A stretch of DNA of 64,000 bases. It comes from Schistosoma mansoni. Lineage: Eukaryota > Platyhelminthes > Trematoda > Strigeidida > Schistosomatidae. A model generated the notes under the pieces. That model saw only the letters and a list, made by a program, of their open reading frames with translations. It had not been told where the DNA came from and made no database searches. The translations under genes and the position numbers were made by a program. This document shows positions 9,576 to 21,325 of the stretch, in pieces (the first letter of the stretch is position 1; each line of letters starts with the position of its first letter). The stretch is taken from the NCBI RefSeq assembly GCF_000237925.1, contig NC_031495.1, forward strand, positions 35,491,511 through 35,555,510. Reading direction: 5' to 3'.

Positions 9576-11980
9576 CTGAAAAATAATTTCGAAAGTAATT
9601 TCAAGTATCACAGCGCAGTGTTGAAAATCATTACATATCTAATAGAAAGTTTTCAGAGGAAATCATGTTTGATAAACACTAAGGAACAATCTAGATATAT
9701 TTTAAAGTAGGTAATTCCCTAATTATATATTAAATTTGTCCAGGTTTTTGGTGAAACGTTTTTAACTTACTGAAATCAGCTTATAAAACACTGAAATAAA
9801 GATAGTATTGAATAATTTCATATCCTAATTCAACAGCCCATCACAATAAACCATCAATGTAACGTCAAATTGATAACTGAAAAATAGGTATTGCCTGATG
9901 AATAGCTTCTGAATGGATTTCCTAAGTTTCTCTTTAGAAGTATTAATCTATGAAGCAATATTTCAATGATGAAGATTTTAGTAAACTAAAATTATCAGAA
10001 AGGGGATTTGCGCAAATTATAATGATTTTAATAGTTGAATTCATGAGTCAATCTAAGCAAGACCACTATCAAAAACCTGGACGCACTGGAAGAGTCCCAT
10101 ACTAGGACGAAGCGGCCATCCAGTGCTTCCAGGTTTTCAATGGTGGTCTAATTTTGATCGACTCATGAATTCAACCATTAAATTAAAACTATTTGAAAGT
10201 TAAATATATGTCGGATTTGAATTGACTTTTGATAATAATGAAAAATGTGCGTAAGTTGAAACTGGATTGAGAAAAGCTGTTCAAGGTAACTAAGTCTCGC
10301 ATATTTCTCTAGCTGATGCTAATTTGCAATAAATTTTGTCTTCAGTTTTTAAATGATATTTGCCTAACAGAGAGTGTTGATCAAGTATTCAGTGTAACTA
10401 CACCTAGTAGCATATCAGAATTTCTATATCAGAAACTTTAGAATGCACAGTTAGAAGCTACCGGAACTTCAAATTTAACAGCAGTATATGAAGGTATTAT
10501 CTCGAATAGTTATAGCTTGCTCAATTTACTGTTTAATTATCACAGTCAAATCATATTCTGTTTGAATACTATAGCAAGTGAATTCACTAATTGTTAGCCT
10601 CATTGCATGATATCACTGAAATCTATGATTGTTCGAGTGACACCACACCATAAATCACAGTGAAGTAAATATTTTCTGTTTGCTAAAATAGAGCTTATGC
10701 CAAATTACCGTAGACTACAACAAGGAAATTAATTTTGTACACTGTGGAAACAAACATGTTAGTTTAAATGACAAATAATTGTAAGTCTATTCGATTTCGG
10801 AAAACATTATTAATACATAGTAATCCGATTCGTAACATGGACAATTAAAAACCAATAACAAACAATATTTTTCACAGTGCACAGTGCTATTTCTTGTAAA
10901 AGTCGTCTTAGATTTATGCTGAACATAAAATGTAATTAAAGTTCATTTCAGTTATTCAATAACGATCATTTTTTGATTAACTTGATTATTTATTCACATC
11001 AGAATGTTAACTGTTATATGACTTCATGTTGGATCTCAGTGGCGTTCAAGGGACTTTGCTCATAAGTTATGAATGTAACTGACTATCAGTTTGTTAGTCC
11101 CTACATAGATAACTGAAAAAACATATTAACACTTTACATAACAGTGATAAAACAGATCACATGTCGTTGCTAAACCATTGACTATCTTTTCCAGGTACAT
11201 TTTACATGGGTTGGTAGAGTTCAGTATTTATGTAACCATTGAACGAAACCTGACTGATATTAGTTGAAAAGTTATTTCCTTATATATTCTGTTTCCTTTA
11301 TAGCGCCAAGACGATAATTTTGTTCATAGTCAACAGAAAAACGAAAGCAGATATCATATTACAGATGATATAAATATTGGAAATGCCATCAATAAAATGT
11401 ATTCTCTCTAGGTTCCTTCTCTCCTTTTATTTGCTATTACACTTTTTAAACATTTAAGCGATCGAAATATTTATTTAAATCTAGGTTGACATATATCTGT
11501 CGACATAAGTAGTATGTAACACCAATCAAAAGTGGAAAACCCTACCACAGAATGATATAATGGTCCACTTAAAGAAAACAGAAACAAAATTATAAAAGAA
11601 CTGTGAATCGGAAGAATCATACAGAATATGAGGGACAAATGATGACATTTTGTAAATAAAGTATTCAATTTATGGTCCTTATATTTTGTGTTGAAATATG
11701 TTTGCTTGTCCCCACCACTTTCCTCGTTTACAAAAATATCAATCGGGATTCTACCTTGTATGGTACATTGACAATCGACTATCCATTTGTCCTATATTTG
11801 CGTTGCCAATTTAATTATTTCATAATAAATTTCATACATATAAATACCATTTTCATTTCGCTTTGATAATGCTTGAGTTTCAGCCGAACATTAGCAATAA
11901 AATAGAAAGCGGAGAAATAAAAACATAACTAAACAAGCTAATAAACTATTTAATAAAAATTCATTATTACATTAACGTAC
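9576..11980 (-). other. Probable SOX intron carrying a family B mini-foldback
   Basis: If the two SOX-related open exons are joined, this 2405-bp intron begins GTACGT (11980-11975) and ends TTTTTCAG (9576). Both borders are phase 0. It contains the inverted family B element at 9996-10180 and otherwise AT-rich sequence. The short frames at 11471-11668 and 11672-11866 look non-coding. Confidence 0.6.
9996..10180 (+). mobile_element. Family B mini-foldback in SOX intron
   Basis: Two inverted arms of about 60 bp (10030-10090 and 10119-10179), with ends TAGTTGAATTCATGAGTC / GACTCATGAATTCAACCA, surround a 28-bp centre. The tRNA-like promoter half is gone. A hammerhead remnant remains on the plus strand: GAGTCCC, GGACGAAG and CATC. 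GAAA is mutated to GAAG and the CTGANGA core is missing, so it should not cleave. Confidence 0.78.
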
Positions 11981-12574
11981 CATTTGTCCACATGAATATT
12001 TTTCTAGATTTTGTTTACGATTATCTAAACAAACATTGTAATCCAATCGGTTTTGTTGCTGTTGTGATTGTAATCTTAGTTTCTCACTTTCATATCCTAA
12101 ATCATGTGGTATGAAACTTGATTTTATAAGATCTTTATTTGATAAATCAGATTCAGGATAATTCAAAGATGAAGATGATGATATTGATGCAACAGCTGAA
12201 GAATAATATGAATTGGTCATGTGTTTCGTATCTTCTGACATAATGTGCATATTATTTGGCATCAGTATATTACTTACAGGTGGTAATATTGTATTACTTC
12301 TTGAAACATTTTGATTTGGAACATCATTCATTTGTATCAAGCTAAATTCATCACTTCTTAGCTTAGCTGATTGAAACATCTGAAGTTGATTATTTTCACT
12401 AACAGTAGAAATGGGTGATTTTTGCATTAAAGTATCTGTTTCACAAACTGATAATAGTTTTCGTGTAATTAAATGATTTTCTTCTGTACGTGGAAATGAA
12501 TCATACTGTGTAGGACTATTTAAAGTTGGAGAGGTTGTTGACATAGATTGACAAAATGGTTGAGAGAAAATCAT
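11981..12574 (-). CDS. Candidate upstream SOX exon, resembling a duplicated SOX tail without HMG box
   Basis: The 198-codon frame starts at ATG 12574 (an in-frame TAA lies 24 nt upstream). It ends ...GQM at a splice-donor-like GTACGT in phase 0, compatible with the acceptor before the HMG exon. A spliced product would have 528 residues with the HMG box at about 249-327. The translation is polar (Ser, Asn, Gln), with a poly-Ser run and QQQQ. It contains, in the same order as the tail of the HMG exon, FQSAKL (FQASRL), PVSNILMPN (PMSNKLMPN), NYPE (NYPD) and DYNVC (DFNVC). This collinearity suggests that it arose by tandem duplication of the tail. It could instead be a separate remnant gene ending in TAA at 11974-11972. 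Expression is not provable here. Confidence 0.62.
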
Positions 12575-14242
12575 GATTTGAAGGTTTCTTAGAATTTACT
12601 TAACAACTAAAATATGTTCCATATTAAAAGTGGATTAAACTATTATTATTAGTCTTGTATTTCTTCTCATATTTCTTAGGAAAAAAATATAAATATATCA
12701 GGAACCCCAGCTTTTATGTTGAATTCAATGACATAAATGTATTAGTTTAAACGAAGGATTCGGGGCATAGTTTATTAGATTTTATGATGTGGAAACCCAC
12801 TCCCAATAGACCTTGAAAAATTTGAGCTGACTTTATCTATTCTCAAAATTCGTGATCATTCATCTTGGATAAACATTTCTCTTATAAGGTAAACTATTAA
12901 GCCTTAGATATATTTTACTAACAAATAAGAGGGTATAATATTTCTATAGGATAGTCAAGAATATTGGGCCTCTAGAAAGTTTTTTTTGTTTACCCATAAT
13001 GTGTTCTTGTAGACATGCATTCATGCAAAGACAACACATATAGATGTATACAGTAATAGTAAGAATGCCTATTTACATAAGCACACTAATAAAGCATACA
13101 TACAAATAATTTTTCTACCCCACCCGATTAGTTCTTTTCCTTTCTACTCATCTGACATTTTATTTATCTGCATGCATTGAGTTCACAATATTTATTCTGA
13201 GTAAAACGCAACAAATTTTTAGGAAAAATATCAAGTATAACCTAGTTGTTTACACATCCTGTATTATTTGTTTAAATACAAATATAAACATTTTAAAGGT
13301 TTGAAGAGATTTTAAACGGCTGTTTGAAAAAGGGTACACTCAATTTTGTTGAATATTGAATCAGTATTCATTTAAATCCTGTTACTGAACACAGTTTTCT
13401 TTGCAATGTAAAGCACTATGAAGAAATAACTTGGAATACAAACTCTATTCTACACAATTTTGTACATTTAACTCATATACTACTTAAGTTTTCTAAATTC
13501 CTAGGCTTCAGTTAAAGTCAGATTTCCAGTACTGATATTTATATGTGATGTATAAACAAATATTCAACTTTCTTCATCTTATTCATCATAAGATAAATTA
13601 AATACCTGATATTAGTAGTAAAACAACTATCCTTTTAAATAAAACTATTTTAAGTTATGAAGACTATTATAGCCTTTGTTGAAAGAATGCCATGTAACAT
13701 ACACGTCAATATAGCTTTATACTGAGTGTATCGGATGAATTTTATGACTGAAATAATCTTCTAGATAACAGTTGGTCATCTTGTAAAATATGATCACGTC
13801 AAAATGTAGTATTGTACAACAAAATAACGCGGTTTTTTTAAAAGTAAATCTGAACAATGAACCAATTAATATACTCATTATTTCACTTATATTTTATATT
13901 AAAATTTTACAGTGGTATTTGTGCGTGGTGACACATTTACAGGAACTTGTTAGCAGGTAATATCAGATCTTTGTTTTTTCCAAGTTTCAGACTCTACTGA
14001 ATTATGCACTCACTGCTTAAGACCTAATTCAAGCTAAGACCTAGTGTCACATTTACCAGAATATATTTCAGTCGATCTGCAATCTGACTGCCCATACTTC
14101 TCAAAGTTATGTAATTCACTCGACATCTTGACTATCATTTAATATCACTGATAGCTAATCGCATCCAGATCTACGGAAATAGCCGCTAATAGTTTCCTCG
14201 ATTTAAATGGTTCTCTAACTAAAATTAAGACGGAATCGAAAC
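12575..14242. other. Intergenic sequence upstream of SOX locus
   Basis: No HMG-box or other coding segment was found on either strand. A promoter cannot be recognised with confidence in this AT-rich sequence. Confidence 0.45.
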
Positions 14243-14254
14243 TATCTTCAGAGT

Positions 14255-14393
14255 TGGTGGATAAGATTTGTAGCTCAGGTGGGTGATTTTGATGTAGGTT
14301 TGTTCTCCAAAGTTTGTACTGATGATGTCGTTCAGAAGGACGATGAAAGCCCCACGACCAAACCATCCAGCTCAGAGAACAAACCTGCATCAA
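14255..14393 (+). mobile_element. Family D hairpin element with 12-bp TSD
   Basis: A 139-bp insertion is bounded by perfect TATCTTCAGAGT duplications at 14243-14254 and 14394-14405. It starts with a left arm containing TAGCTCAGGTGG (matching the Pol III A-box consensus) and TTTGTTCTC, which pairs with GAGAACAAA of the right arm. The loop holds CTGATGAT, a short stem GTCGTTC/GACGAT, GAAAGCCCC and CATCCAGCTC. No B box is evident. The TSD shows it was inserted as a unit. Confidence 0.78.
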
Positions 14394-14405
14394 TATCTTC
14401 AGAGT

Positions 14406-16774
14406 AAATAAGTCCCTACAAACTTCATAACTAACCAGAAATTTGTTTACAGCTCTGATAGTTTTAAATTGATCATTTTACTCACAGAAGTGCACTAAAA
14501 ACTTAAGTTCTCAAGAAAACAATACTTTGTGACGACAGGTCTACTTTCAAAGAGCTACATTTGGTAAAACTTATACACCCATGTACGATAAATGTTCTCA
14601 GTGACTTTGAAGTATTAGATTTACGCCCATTTGTTTCTAGTTTTCCTGTATTGTCAAGAAACAATGTTTGTCACCTCAAAATCTGTTGGGGTAGTTCGTA
14701 ACTGAGAAGATTTAAGTGTTCTATCTAGCTAATACTTAATGCAATTTGTTCGTTGTAAAAAAGACAATAGGCATCTTTTCATATTTTGATCATTTCAGGT
14801 TATTTAATAGCTCGAAACCATGTATAGTAAACAAGTTCCCGAATTACGATGATACACAAAGAACAAGAAACACTAATCCTAGAAGTGTAACAGTACATGA
14901 ATTGGAGAAATAACCTTCATCATCTACCTGAAAAACTAGGTCTAATGAAAAACAATTTTCTTATGCTTTACCAAATAGTTTGTCCGAAAGCAGGTCATTT
15001 ATTATTATAGAAAGTTAGCGTCAATGATTTTCGAGCTGATTAGTTCACTAGTCATTTAGCATACGTAGTGTGTCATTTCATCCATAATCAAAACAAAAAT
15101 TGTTACACTCCTCAATACTCAATGAATAATTGACATGCTTGATTCACTAAACTTAGTGAATTTTTCACGTCTAAACTAGCTACAAAAAGAAAATAATGTA
15201 GCTTCCATTGATAATGTAAATAGAACGTTAATCATATATCATCCAGGTTTCAAATACTGATCATTCACAAAATATTCAAGGATACTTAGTAATTTTCACA
15301 AAGTTCCAGACATTTTGAGATGTAAAATTCTTATTTTAATTGATTGAAGTCGTAGCACATTGTGATAACTTCTAATTGTCAAGAGACAATCCAAAAAGTA
15401 GCCTTGCGTTTCGCATGCCAATAAATGAGAATATGAACTTTTATTTTTAAGGACAATTGATATGACTTGTTTCTTGATTAACAATAATCTATCTTAGAAG
15501 TCCGAAATCGGGTCATAGAAGGGAAAATAATTAATTCTATATTTTGAAATGGAGATGTGCTACGAATTACGACAGAATGAAAGAAAGTAAATTAAAAAAG
15601 CAACATGGAAAGTTGAATCTACAGGCTTAAAAGCCATTCACAATTTATCAGATGGTCGTCGAAATGAGTTTAAAGGCATAATATTAGAAGACGTATTAAG
15701 CTTCAGATTGCATAACCATCCAATCATCACGCTGGAAATTGAAGTACAGATATTACTCGAAAAACGTTCCAAAATCAAGTCTCACCTGCATCACCAAAAA
15801 AACATCTCACACTCTAATAATACAAACATTTTTGTATCAAACCCTTCTAAAAAATACTCCCTAGCTCTTCGATCCTTGAAAAGGATATAATAAAAGATGA
15901 TAAAATGAACAAAACGTCAGTCATGAACGCAACATATTATGATGACATGGTTTGGACATCTCCCTATTAAACTAAATGATAGGATTCCATATAACTGGCT
16001 CTAGATGTATAAGGACAAAATAAGTCAGAAACAGATCAACTTCTTGAGGATTTATACTCACTTTTAATTGTCTTCATGTGGTCCGAACTACATTAAATTG
16101 TTAAAAATTTATTGACTATGTTATCCCACTGAGACAATGAATCTCACAAACATCTCAACTCGTGAGATATCCGAATAACGTACTGGAATACATTGAACAG
16201 TGCTTTCAGAGTTAGCATATACGTCAGATATATCATGATATATCACAAATACATTAAACAGAACTCTTCCTCAACACATTAATAAACTTTCTGTTCACAG
16301 CAAATTTACTTTTTAAAATAAAAATAAACCATATGAGCTATTAATTTAGACAATTTAGTTAAAACAAATTTAAATGAATCTCTCAATCTGACCCTCTACT
16401 TTAAATCAATATATCTATTCGATATTAAGCTATCTCTTACTCAAAAGAGTTCTGAACGTCTTACGAAGTAACTAGACAAACAAGAGTACAACAGAAGGTG
16501 ATCAGTTTTTCATTAGTTCATTAATTTAACATGAGCATTGGTGAAAATAAAGTGCAATGACATGTTATTAAATGAAAAATCATAGAGAATGTTGTGGATT
16601 AGGACTGTAGTGCTATCTTACCATAAAACTACGATAGCATAACAAGAAATAATCGTAAACAACAAAGAATGAAAGCTTTGTATAAAATAATCCACATGCT
16701 TTTATCACTTTAATTAGAATTAAGAACAAAACAGAACTTTGTTTACAAAGTAGATTTTATTGATTAGAATATAT
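14406..16774. other. AT-rich intergenic sequence
   Basis: No gene is supported. Short frames at 15296-15484 and 15708-15890 show no domain, splice context or repeat match. Confidence 0.45.
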
Positions 16775-17385
16775 TTTGTCTTATTAAACCTTCTCAGGAA
16801 TTTCTGACTCAGTGAATACAGTGATCTTGAGTGCTGTTAGAGGTATGAGGGTAGTTATCACTTCCGTGGGTGGAAGGGTTCTTCTAGAGGTATCTGAAAT
16901 AGAAAGTGGATTAGAATTGGTCTTAATGACCTGAGAGCGTGACCGTAACGCCCAAGAGACAACTGCTTGAGGTCGGTCACATAAGACCTTCTTGTGAGTA
17001 ATTTTCGTGTTAAATCCATACATGTTGAGACCTTACCGCCGGAGATGGAAATCCGTGGGATAAGACGAGGTGTGTATTTTTAGGGTCGAACTTTTCTAAC
17101 CCCACCCCTCCTTGTGGGAAGGCAGCATCACTGTTATGCAGGTTGTCTGAAGGAAACACCTTACTGCCGTCAAACCTCTATACCGTCAGCAGTACGACTT
17201 CGCCTTCGGACCTTGGGTTTGCTGCTTTTAGTCTTACCGTTCTTCAACCGACCTGTCTGGCATGGTAGGACCTTGAGGAACGATTGTCCCAACCAGTATA
17301 GCTCGATTGGTTCATCACAATAGGCAAGCCCGAGCACCGCGTCAAGGTAGCAGCAACGGTCAGGAATTCCTGGCTGGTACCTCGG
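16775..17385 (-). repeat. GC-rich unclassified mobile-element fragment
   Basis: This stretch is much richer in GC than its flanks and lacks a long frame. On the minus strand it reads CCAGCCAGGAATTCCTGACC...CCTACCATGCCAGACAGGTC. It has the look of a non-coding part of a dispersed retroelement such as a UTR. The minus-strand 79-codon frame and plus-strand 69-codon frame have no recognised domain. No second copy exists in the window, so the family is unassigned. Confidence 0.4.
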
Positions 17386-17645
17386 AAAATATTCAAACTA
17401 CACAAATAGATATAACAATTCTGCAGAATTTGGAGATCTACTAACCAAATCTGTAACAGTTAATGAATACAATATTCAACAATTATACAATCAGTATTTA
17501 AAGATATTCAAATAATTTATAAAAATAAAAAAACGTTTCTCTAATTTCTTTACTTTATTCTGGAACATAGGAAATCTTAATCACGAATACTTTGAACAAA
17601 GTGAAATATAAAATTTAATTTTTTTTCAACTAACTTGTTTTTATT

Positions 17646-17740
17646 AGAAGGGGTTTTTGTGAATCCACAAATTTTAATAGCTGAGATTATGAATCAATTG
17701 AAGCTAGACCAGTGCTTCCAGATTTTCCATGGTGGTCTCA
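17646..17740. mobile_element. Family B short foldback remnant
   Basis: AGAAGGGGTTTTTGTG and TGAATCAATTGAAGCTAGACC are joined directly to AGTGCTTCCAGATTTTCCATG and GGTGGTCTC. The 3' end of one unit thus meets the inverted 3' end of another. Promoter and hammerhead core are gone. It abuts a family C element. Confidence 0.65.
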
Positions 17741-18165
17741 ATCAGTCAGTCAGTCAGCTACAACGTAGGACCAGGCGCATATATGCATCGGTCCAAGGTG
17801 CCATACCTCATTAGCACAACAAGATGAACACCACATTCATAGAAGTAGTTAATTTAATGGTGGTAATATATAGAAATGAGATTGCATATAAGGATATAGT
17901 ACAGGAAGGAAGACAAATATGAAGCGATTTTAATCTGAAGGTTTAAGGGAAGATAAAGAGTGTATACACCTGCGCCATTGTGATCGATTCTGAGCCATGC
18001 CACACAGTCTCCAACCATTGGTTACGATAGTCGCAAGGACCCCAACCAAGTAGTCTGTATCTACCAACATGGCTCAGACTAGAAATTAGTGACTTCAAGC
18101 ACTGATGTCACTTTTTGGTTTGGCCACCCCTAACTCTCTTCCAACCATCATGATCTAGGTTCAAT
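17741..18165 (+). mobile_element. Family C repeat, diverged longer copy
   Basis: It opens with CAGTCAGTCAGTCAGCTACA and CGTAGGACCAGGCGCATATA, then TGCCATACCTCATTAGCACA. It continues through GC-richer sequence to about 18165 (ATCATGATCTAGG). The first half aligns by eye with the copy at 19131-19427; the rest is present only here. Family assignment beyond this is not possible. Confidence 0.6.
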
Positions 18166-18169
18166 TTAT

Positions 18170-18632
18170 TCATCATTTCAACTATTAAAAAGTAACTTGT
18201 TTTTCTTTAAGAACAATTCCCGTAAATAATAATTCATCATTTTTACATATAATAAAAGTAATTTACTTGAACCTAATCTAACCTACATTATATTGGAAGA
18301 GTTTGACCTCAATTTTTTCTTTAAATTTTTTTTAATAGTACTATTAAATTTCCTTTTTTTTAATAAATTTACTCAACTTAACATCTTTCTATTAGCAAAT
18401 TAACCCTCTTTAATTTAAAACAAACAAGTAAACAAGCAAACTTTGTATTTTTCTTTAAGGTTATACAAGTAAATTTCTATTGTTCTACATACAAAATTAT
18501 TTACCTGTTTCTTTCTATTTACTTATGTATTTCCTAAAACTTTCGGATGTAAAACTTGAGAAAAAAAATTATTGTCAATCAACAATTTTGTAGGACATTG
18601 TGTTTATTTAAGGTAATTATTTTCACGTTTTA
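18170..18632. other. Very AT-rich spacer
   Basis: T-runs and AT-rich low-complexity sequence are present without any recognised element. Confidence 0.5.
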
Positions 18633-18635
18633 GAA

Positions 18636-18975
18636 TAGATGGATGAGTATCTAGTAAAGAATTCGAAGACTTATATTTTGTCCTATTCTGGACTCATTAT
18701 TTGGAGGTACATTCATACCAGTGTTGATGTTCAGAGTAAGACTCGAATCTATTGCTCTTTATCTTAAAAGATAAGACGTTATCTAAAGAGTTAGTAAATA
18801 CAGAAAACCACTAACTTGTTCAACGGTTTTGATGTTTGAATTATCATTCATATGTATTCCATCCTTCAGTTGATTTTCAAAATTGGATTTCGTTTAGTTT
18901 TTGTTGGCATACGTACAACACGAGTAAATCGCCTTGATATAGTCATTGTCATAAGTTGTTTTAGAATAGACCGAC
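18636..18975 (-). repeat. Old, degraded family A copies
   Basis: At 18636-18800, TAGATGGATGAGTATCTAG, TTTGTCCTATTCTGGACTCA, GTTGATGTTCAGAGTAAGAC and ACTCGAATC follow the order of family A (hammerhead region, then B box) with many substitutions. At 18900-18975, TTGGCATACGTAC and CGCCTTGATATAGTC match the left part of the 6.7 kb copy. The ribozyme core is not intact. Confidence 0.55.
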
Positions 18976-19130
18976 TGTAACCTCTAGTGAACGGGATAGC
19001 GATATATTAACAATCCGCTTAGGATTCACATTTTCAATGTCCCTGTCAAAAACTACTACCTATTAATCAGACTTTAGAAAACTGTTAAGATTCATAACTT
19101 TTATGGAAAGTAAACAAACTTTACTCTTCT

Positions 19131-19427
19131 CCAGTCGGTCAGTTAGTCACAACGTAGAACTTCGTACGTACGTACATCAGTTCGAGTTGCCATACCACAT
19201 TAGCACAGAGATGCAGTTGTCGATTCAAATCCCATAGTGGTAGAAGTAGTAAGAGTATAAGCATTATGTGAAAGATTACGGTTTGAAGATGTTATTGAAG
19301 GAGTATAATACAGTGAAATAAATTTGGGAAGAGAAAAAGGATAGGGACATGCTCTTCTCCACCATAATAAAATCTGGTTACTGGTTAAACACCACCCGAC
19401 CTTCAGTTTACGGGCCACTAGTTCCAT
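19131..19427 (+). mobile_element. Family C repeat, best copy
   Basis: It begins CCAGTCGGTCAGTTAGTCAC, then AACGTAGAACTTCGTACGTA and CGTACATCAGTTCGAG. GATTCAAATCCC (about 19214-19225) resembles a Pol III B box. It ends near CGGGCCACTAGTTCCAT. The minus-strand 75-codon frame over it is repeat sequence, not a gene. Confidence 0.65.
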
Positions 19428-19620
19428 ATTATAATGGTAACCACAGATCCCAGAAATAAATTATAACTGAATAGTTAAAATAAGCTAAAACGTTTAAAAG
19501 GCGAGAAAATTAACTGATTTAACTAGAGCGTCACTCGCAAACTTAGTGCAAAACAACTATTGTTTACGTCCTGTATTGCTTCTAAGTCGTTGAAAATAGG
19601 ATCTGACTCTATTAAACCAC

Positions 19621-19773
19621 AAGGGGGTTTCGTGGAGATTTTTGTAATTTTATAGATGAGATCATGAGTCAATTGAAGCTAGACCACCATGGAAAACCTG
19701 GAAGCGCTAGACGGCCGTTTCTTCCTATTGTGGGACTCCTCAGCAGTGCGCATCCACGATCCCGCCTCGCGAG
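19621..19773 (-). mobile_element. Family B copy, 5'-truncated, short TSD
   Basis: The copy is flanked by AAACCAC at 19614-19620 and 19774-19780, a possible 7-bp TSD. On the minus strand it starts just before the B box (CGCGAG), so the Pol III promoter is lost, as in the 4.6 kb copy. The hammerhead keeps CTGAGGA, GAAA, helix III ACGGCCGT and GTC. Helix II is weakened (GTCC against GGAA). Confidence 0.75.
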
Positions 19774-19902
19774 AAACCACTTTGTTCATTAAACGATATA
19801 TTTATAATAATTCGCTTTATTGATAACGTGAATGACCTCTAGGTTAAAAGTTTATAGATAATATATATTGTCAGTATGAAGCAAAGATTGTTGAATTTCA
19901 GT

Positions 19903-20025
19903 CAAATCGAGAGCCGGTCTGAGTTACGCATTCTTCAAAAACCTGGAAACTCTGGACGATTATTTCATCCTTGCATGAGACTCCTCAGCAGTAGTCACAG
20001 ACGACGCTGAAAGTGAAACTTTCGG
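19903..20025 (-). repeat. Old family B fragment
   Basis: AAAACCTGGAAACTCTGGACG, TTTCATCCTTGCATGAGACTC and CTCAGCAGTAGTCACAGACGA follow the order of the family B hammerhead segment with many changes. It is truncated on both sides. Confidence 0.55.
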
Positions 20026-20029
20026 CCTC

Positions 20030-21059
20030 TCTGGACCACTGATTGAAGACCTAGAGGTGTTACTGTTTAGAGTTTGACTGAACAAGTAACTCCCGATATT
20101 TTCTATTACAAAACTGTCGAGAAACTTGTTTTAAAAACTGTTTAACCAACGTGCAGACATTTTTGCCAAGACTACAAAATTTGTCACTTTGCATTGCTTA
20201 ATACGAAATTTCGCAGTGGTTTTTACTACTCATATAATATAATCCATGACTTTGGTAAGGATTGTGTGAAAAGCTATTCACTTCCTTTTCAAAGCATTAG
20301 ATACATCGAAAATGACACGACAGATTCGAATTTCCTTTGTCATTTATTTAAATTACGAGCATATTCAGTCCATGATATTAATTCATACAAAGAATTCATA
20401 TAGCTGAAATGTGTTCTTGATTTTATAACTCAATAGCTATTTTTCGTTTACTAGTTACACTTCGTAACTTCAGAAGGCGAAAGTACTGTAACACATAAAT
20501 ATTTAAAAAAATAAAAATTTCTATGGCATTACAATAATGTGAAGAAGAAATATGGTAATGGAGTTGATCATTTACTGTTGGTCATGTAAAACAATCATGT
20601 TTATATTCATAACCAACGTTTAGAACAGTCAACTTGTCCCCTTATTTCATATTCAACTGAGTAAAGATAAATTAGTTATAAAAACTAATTCAGTATAATA
20701 ATGATAGTATCTTGAATTCTGAAGTTTATGAATAGTATATGACATGATTTGATGACAGTCATTTAACAACAACAACAAAAATGATTGATCTGGGTTTTTA
20801 TTTAGTATAATACATAATGATCTCTTTTCATTTTCGATTACTTACAAGTAGATTTTTGTTGAAAGAAAAACAGATACGAATAAATGAATTAAAATATTTA
20901 GCATAAATTGGATATACCTCAAAGCATTCCTGATTGCTTGCTGGTATACATTACTTACCTATGAAATGTGAATTACCTTATACTTCAATATAATGTTATT
21001 CATGGTCATTTTAATGTGACATTATAAAATAACTTATTTTTTAAAATCATAATAACAGT
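20030..21059. other. AT-rich intergenic sequence
   Basis: No gene or classified repeat was found. The 69-codon frame at 20194-20403 has no recognisable features. Confidence 0.45.
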
Positions 21060-21062
21060 ATT

Positions 21063-21325
21063 ATAAGCAAAGATGGATAGTGGCTAGCAGTGGAATCCAG
21101 GACGCGAGTTCCTTCCTATTTGGGTCTCGTCGGCTGGATATACCTGCATCTCAGAGTTGATGTTCACTCTGAGACTCGAGCCCAGTAACTTTCGCTTCAA
21201 ACGCCATCATGTTATCCACTCAGCTACCTACTGAGTCCTGATATCCACTTACTTGTGCAATGGGATGAAGTTTAAATTCCCTTAGTATTGTTTGCTTGAA
21301 TCCTCCCCATTGATGCATACGACTG
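21063..21325 (-). mobile_element. Family A copy left of assembly gap
   Basis: It runs from AAGCAAAGATGGATAGTGG through the hammerhead region (GGAATCCAGGACGCGAG), B box (inverted GAGACTCGAGCCCAG) and A box (inverted TTATCCACTCAGCTA) to TAGTATTGTTTGCTTGAATC. The hammerhead is damaged: minus-strand core CCGACGA (U4 changed) and GGAA in place of GAAA. Its end runs into poor-quality C-rich sequence. Confidence 0.75.

Noticed and set aside
14310-14360. Family D as a true hammerhead
   Set aside because: CTGATGA and GAAA are present in one copy only. Helix III is absent, and the other two copies change the essential A6. Kept only as a structured-hairpin finding.
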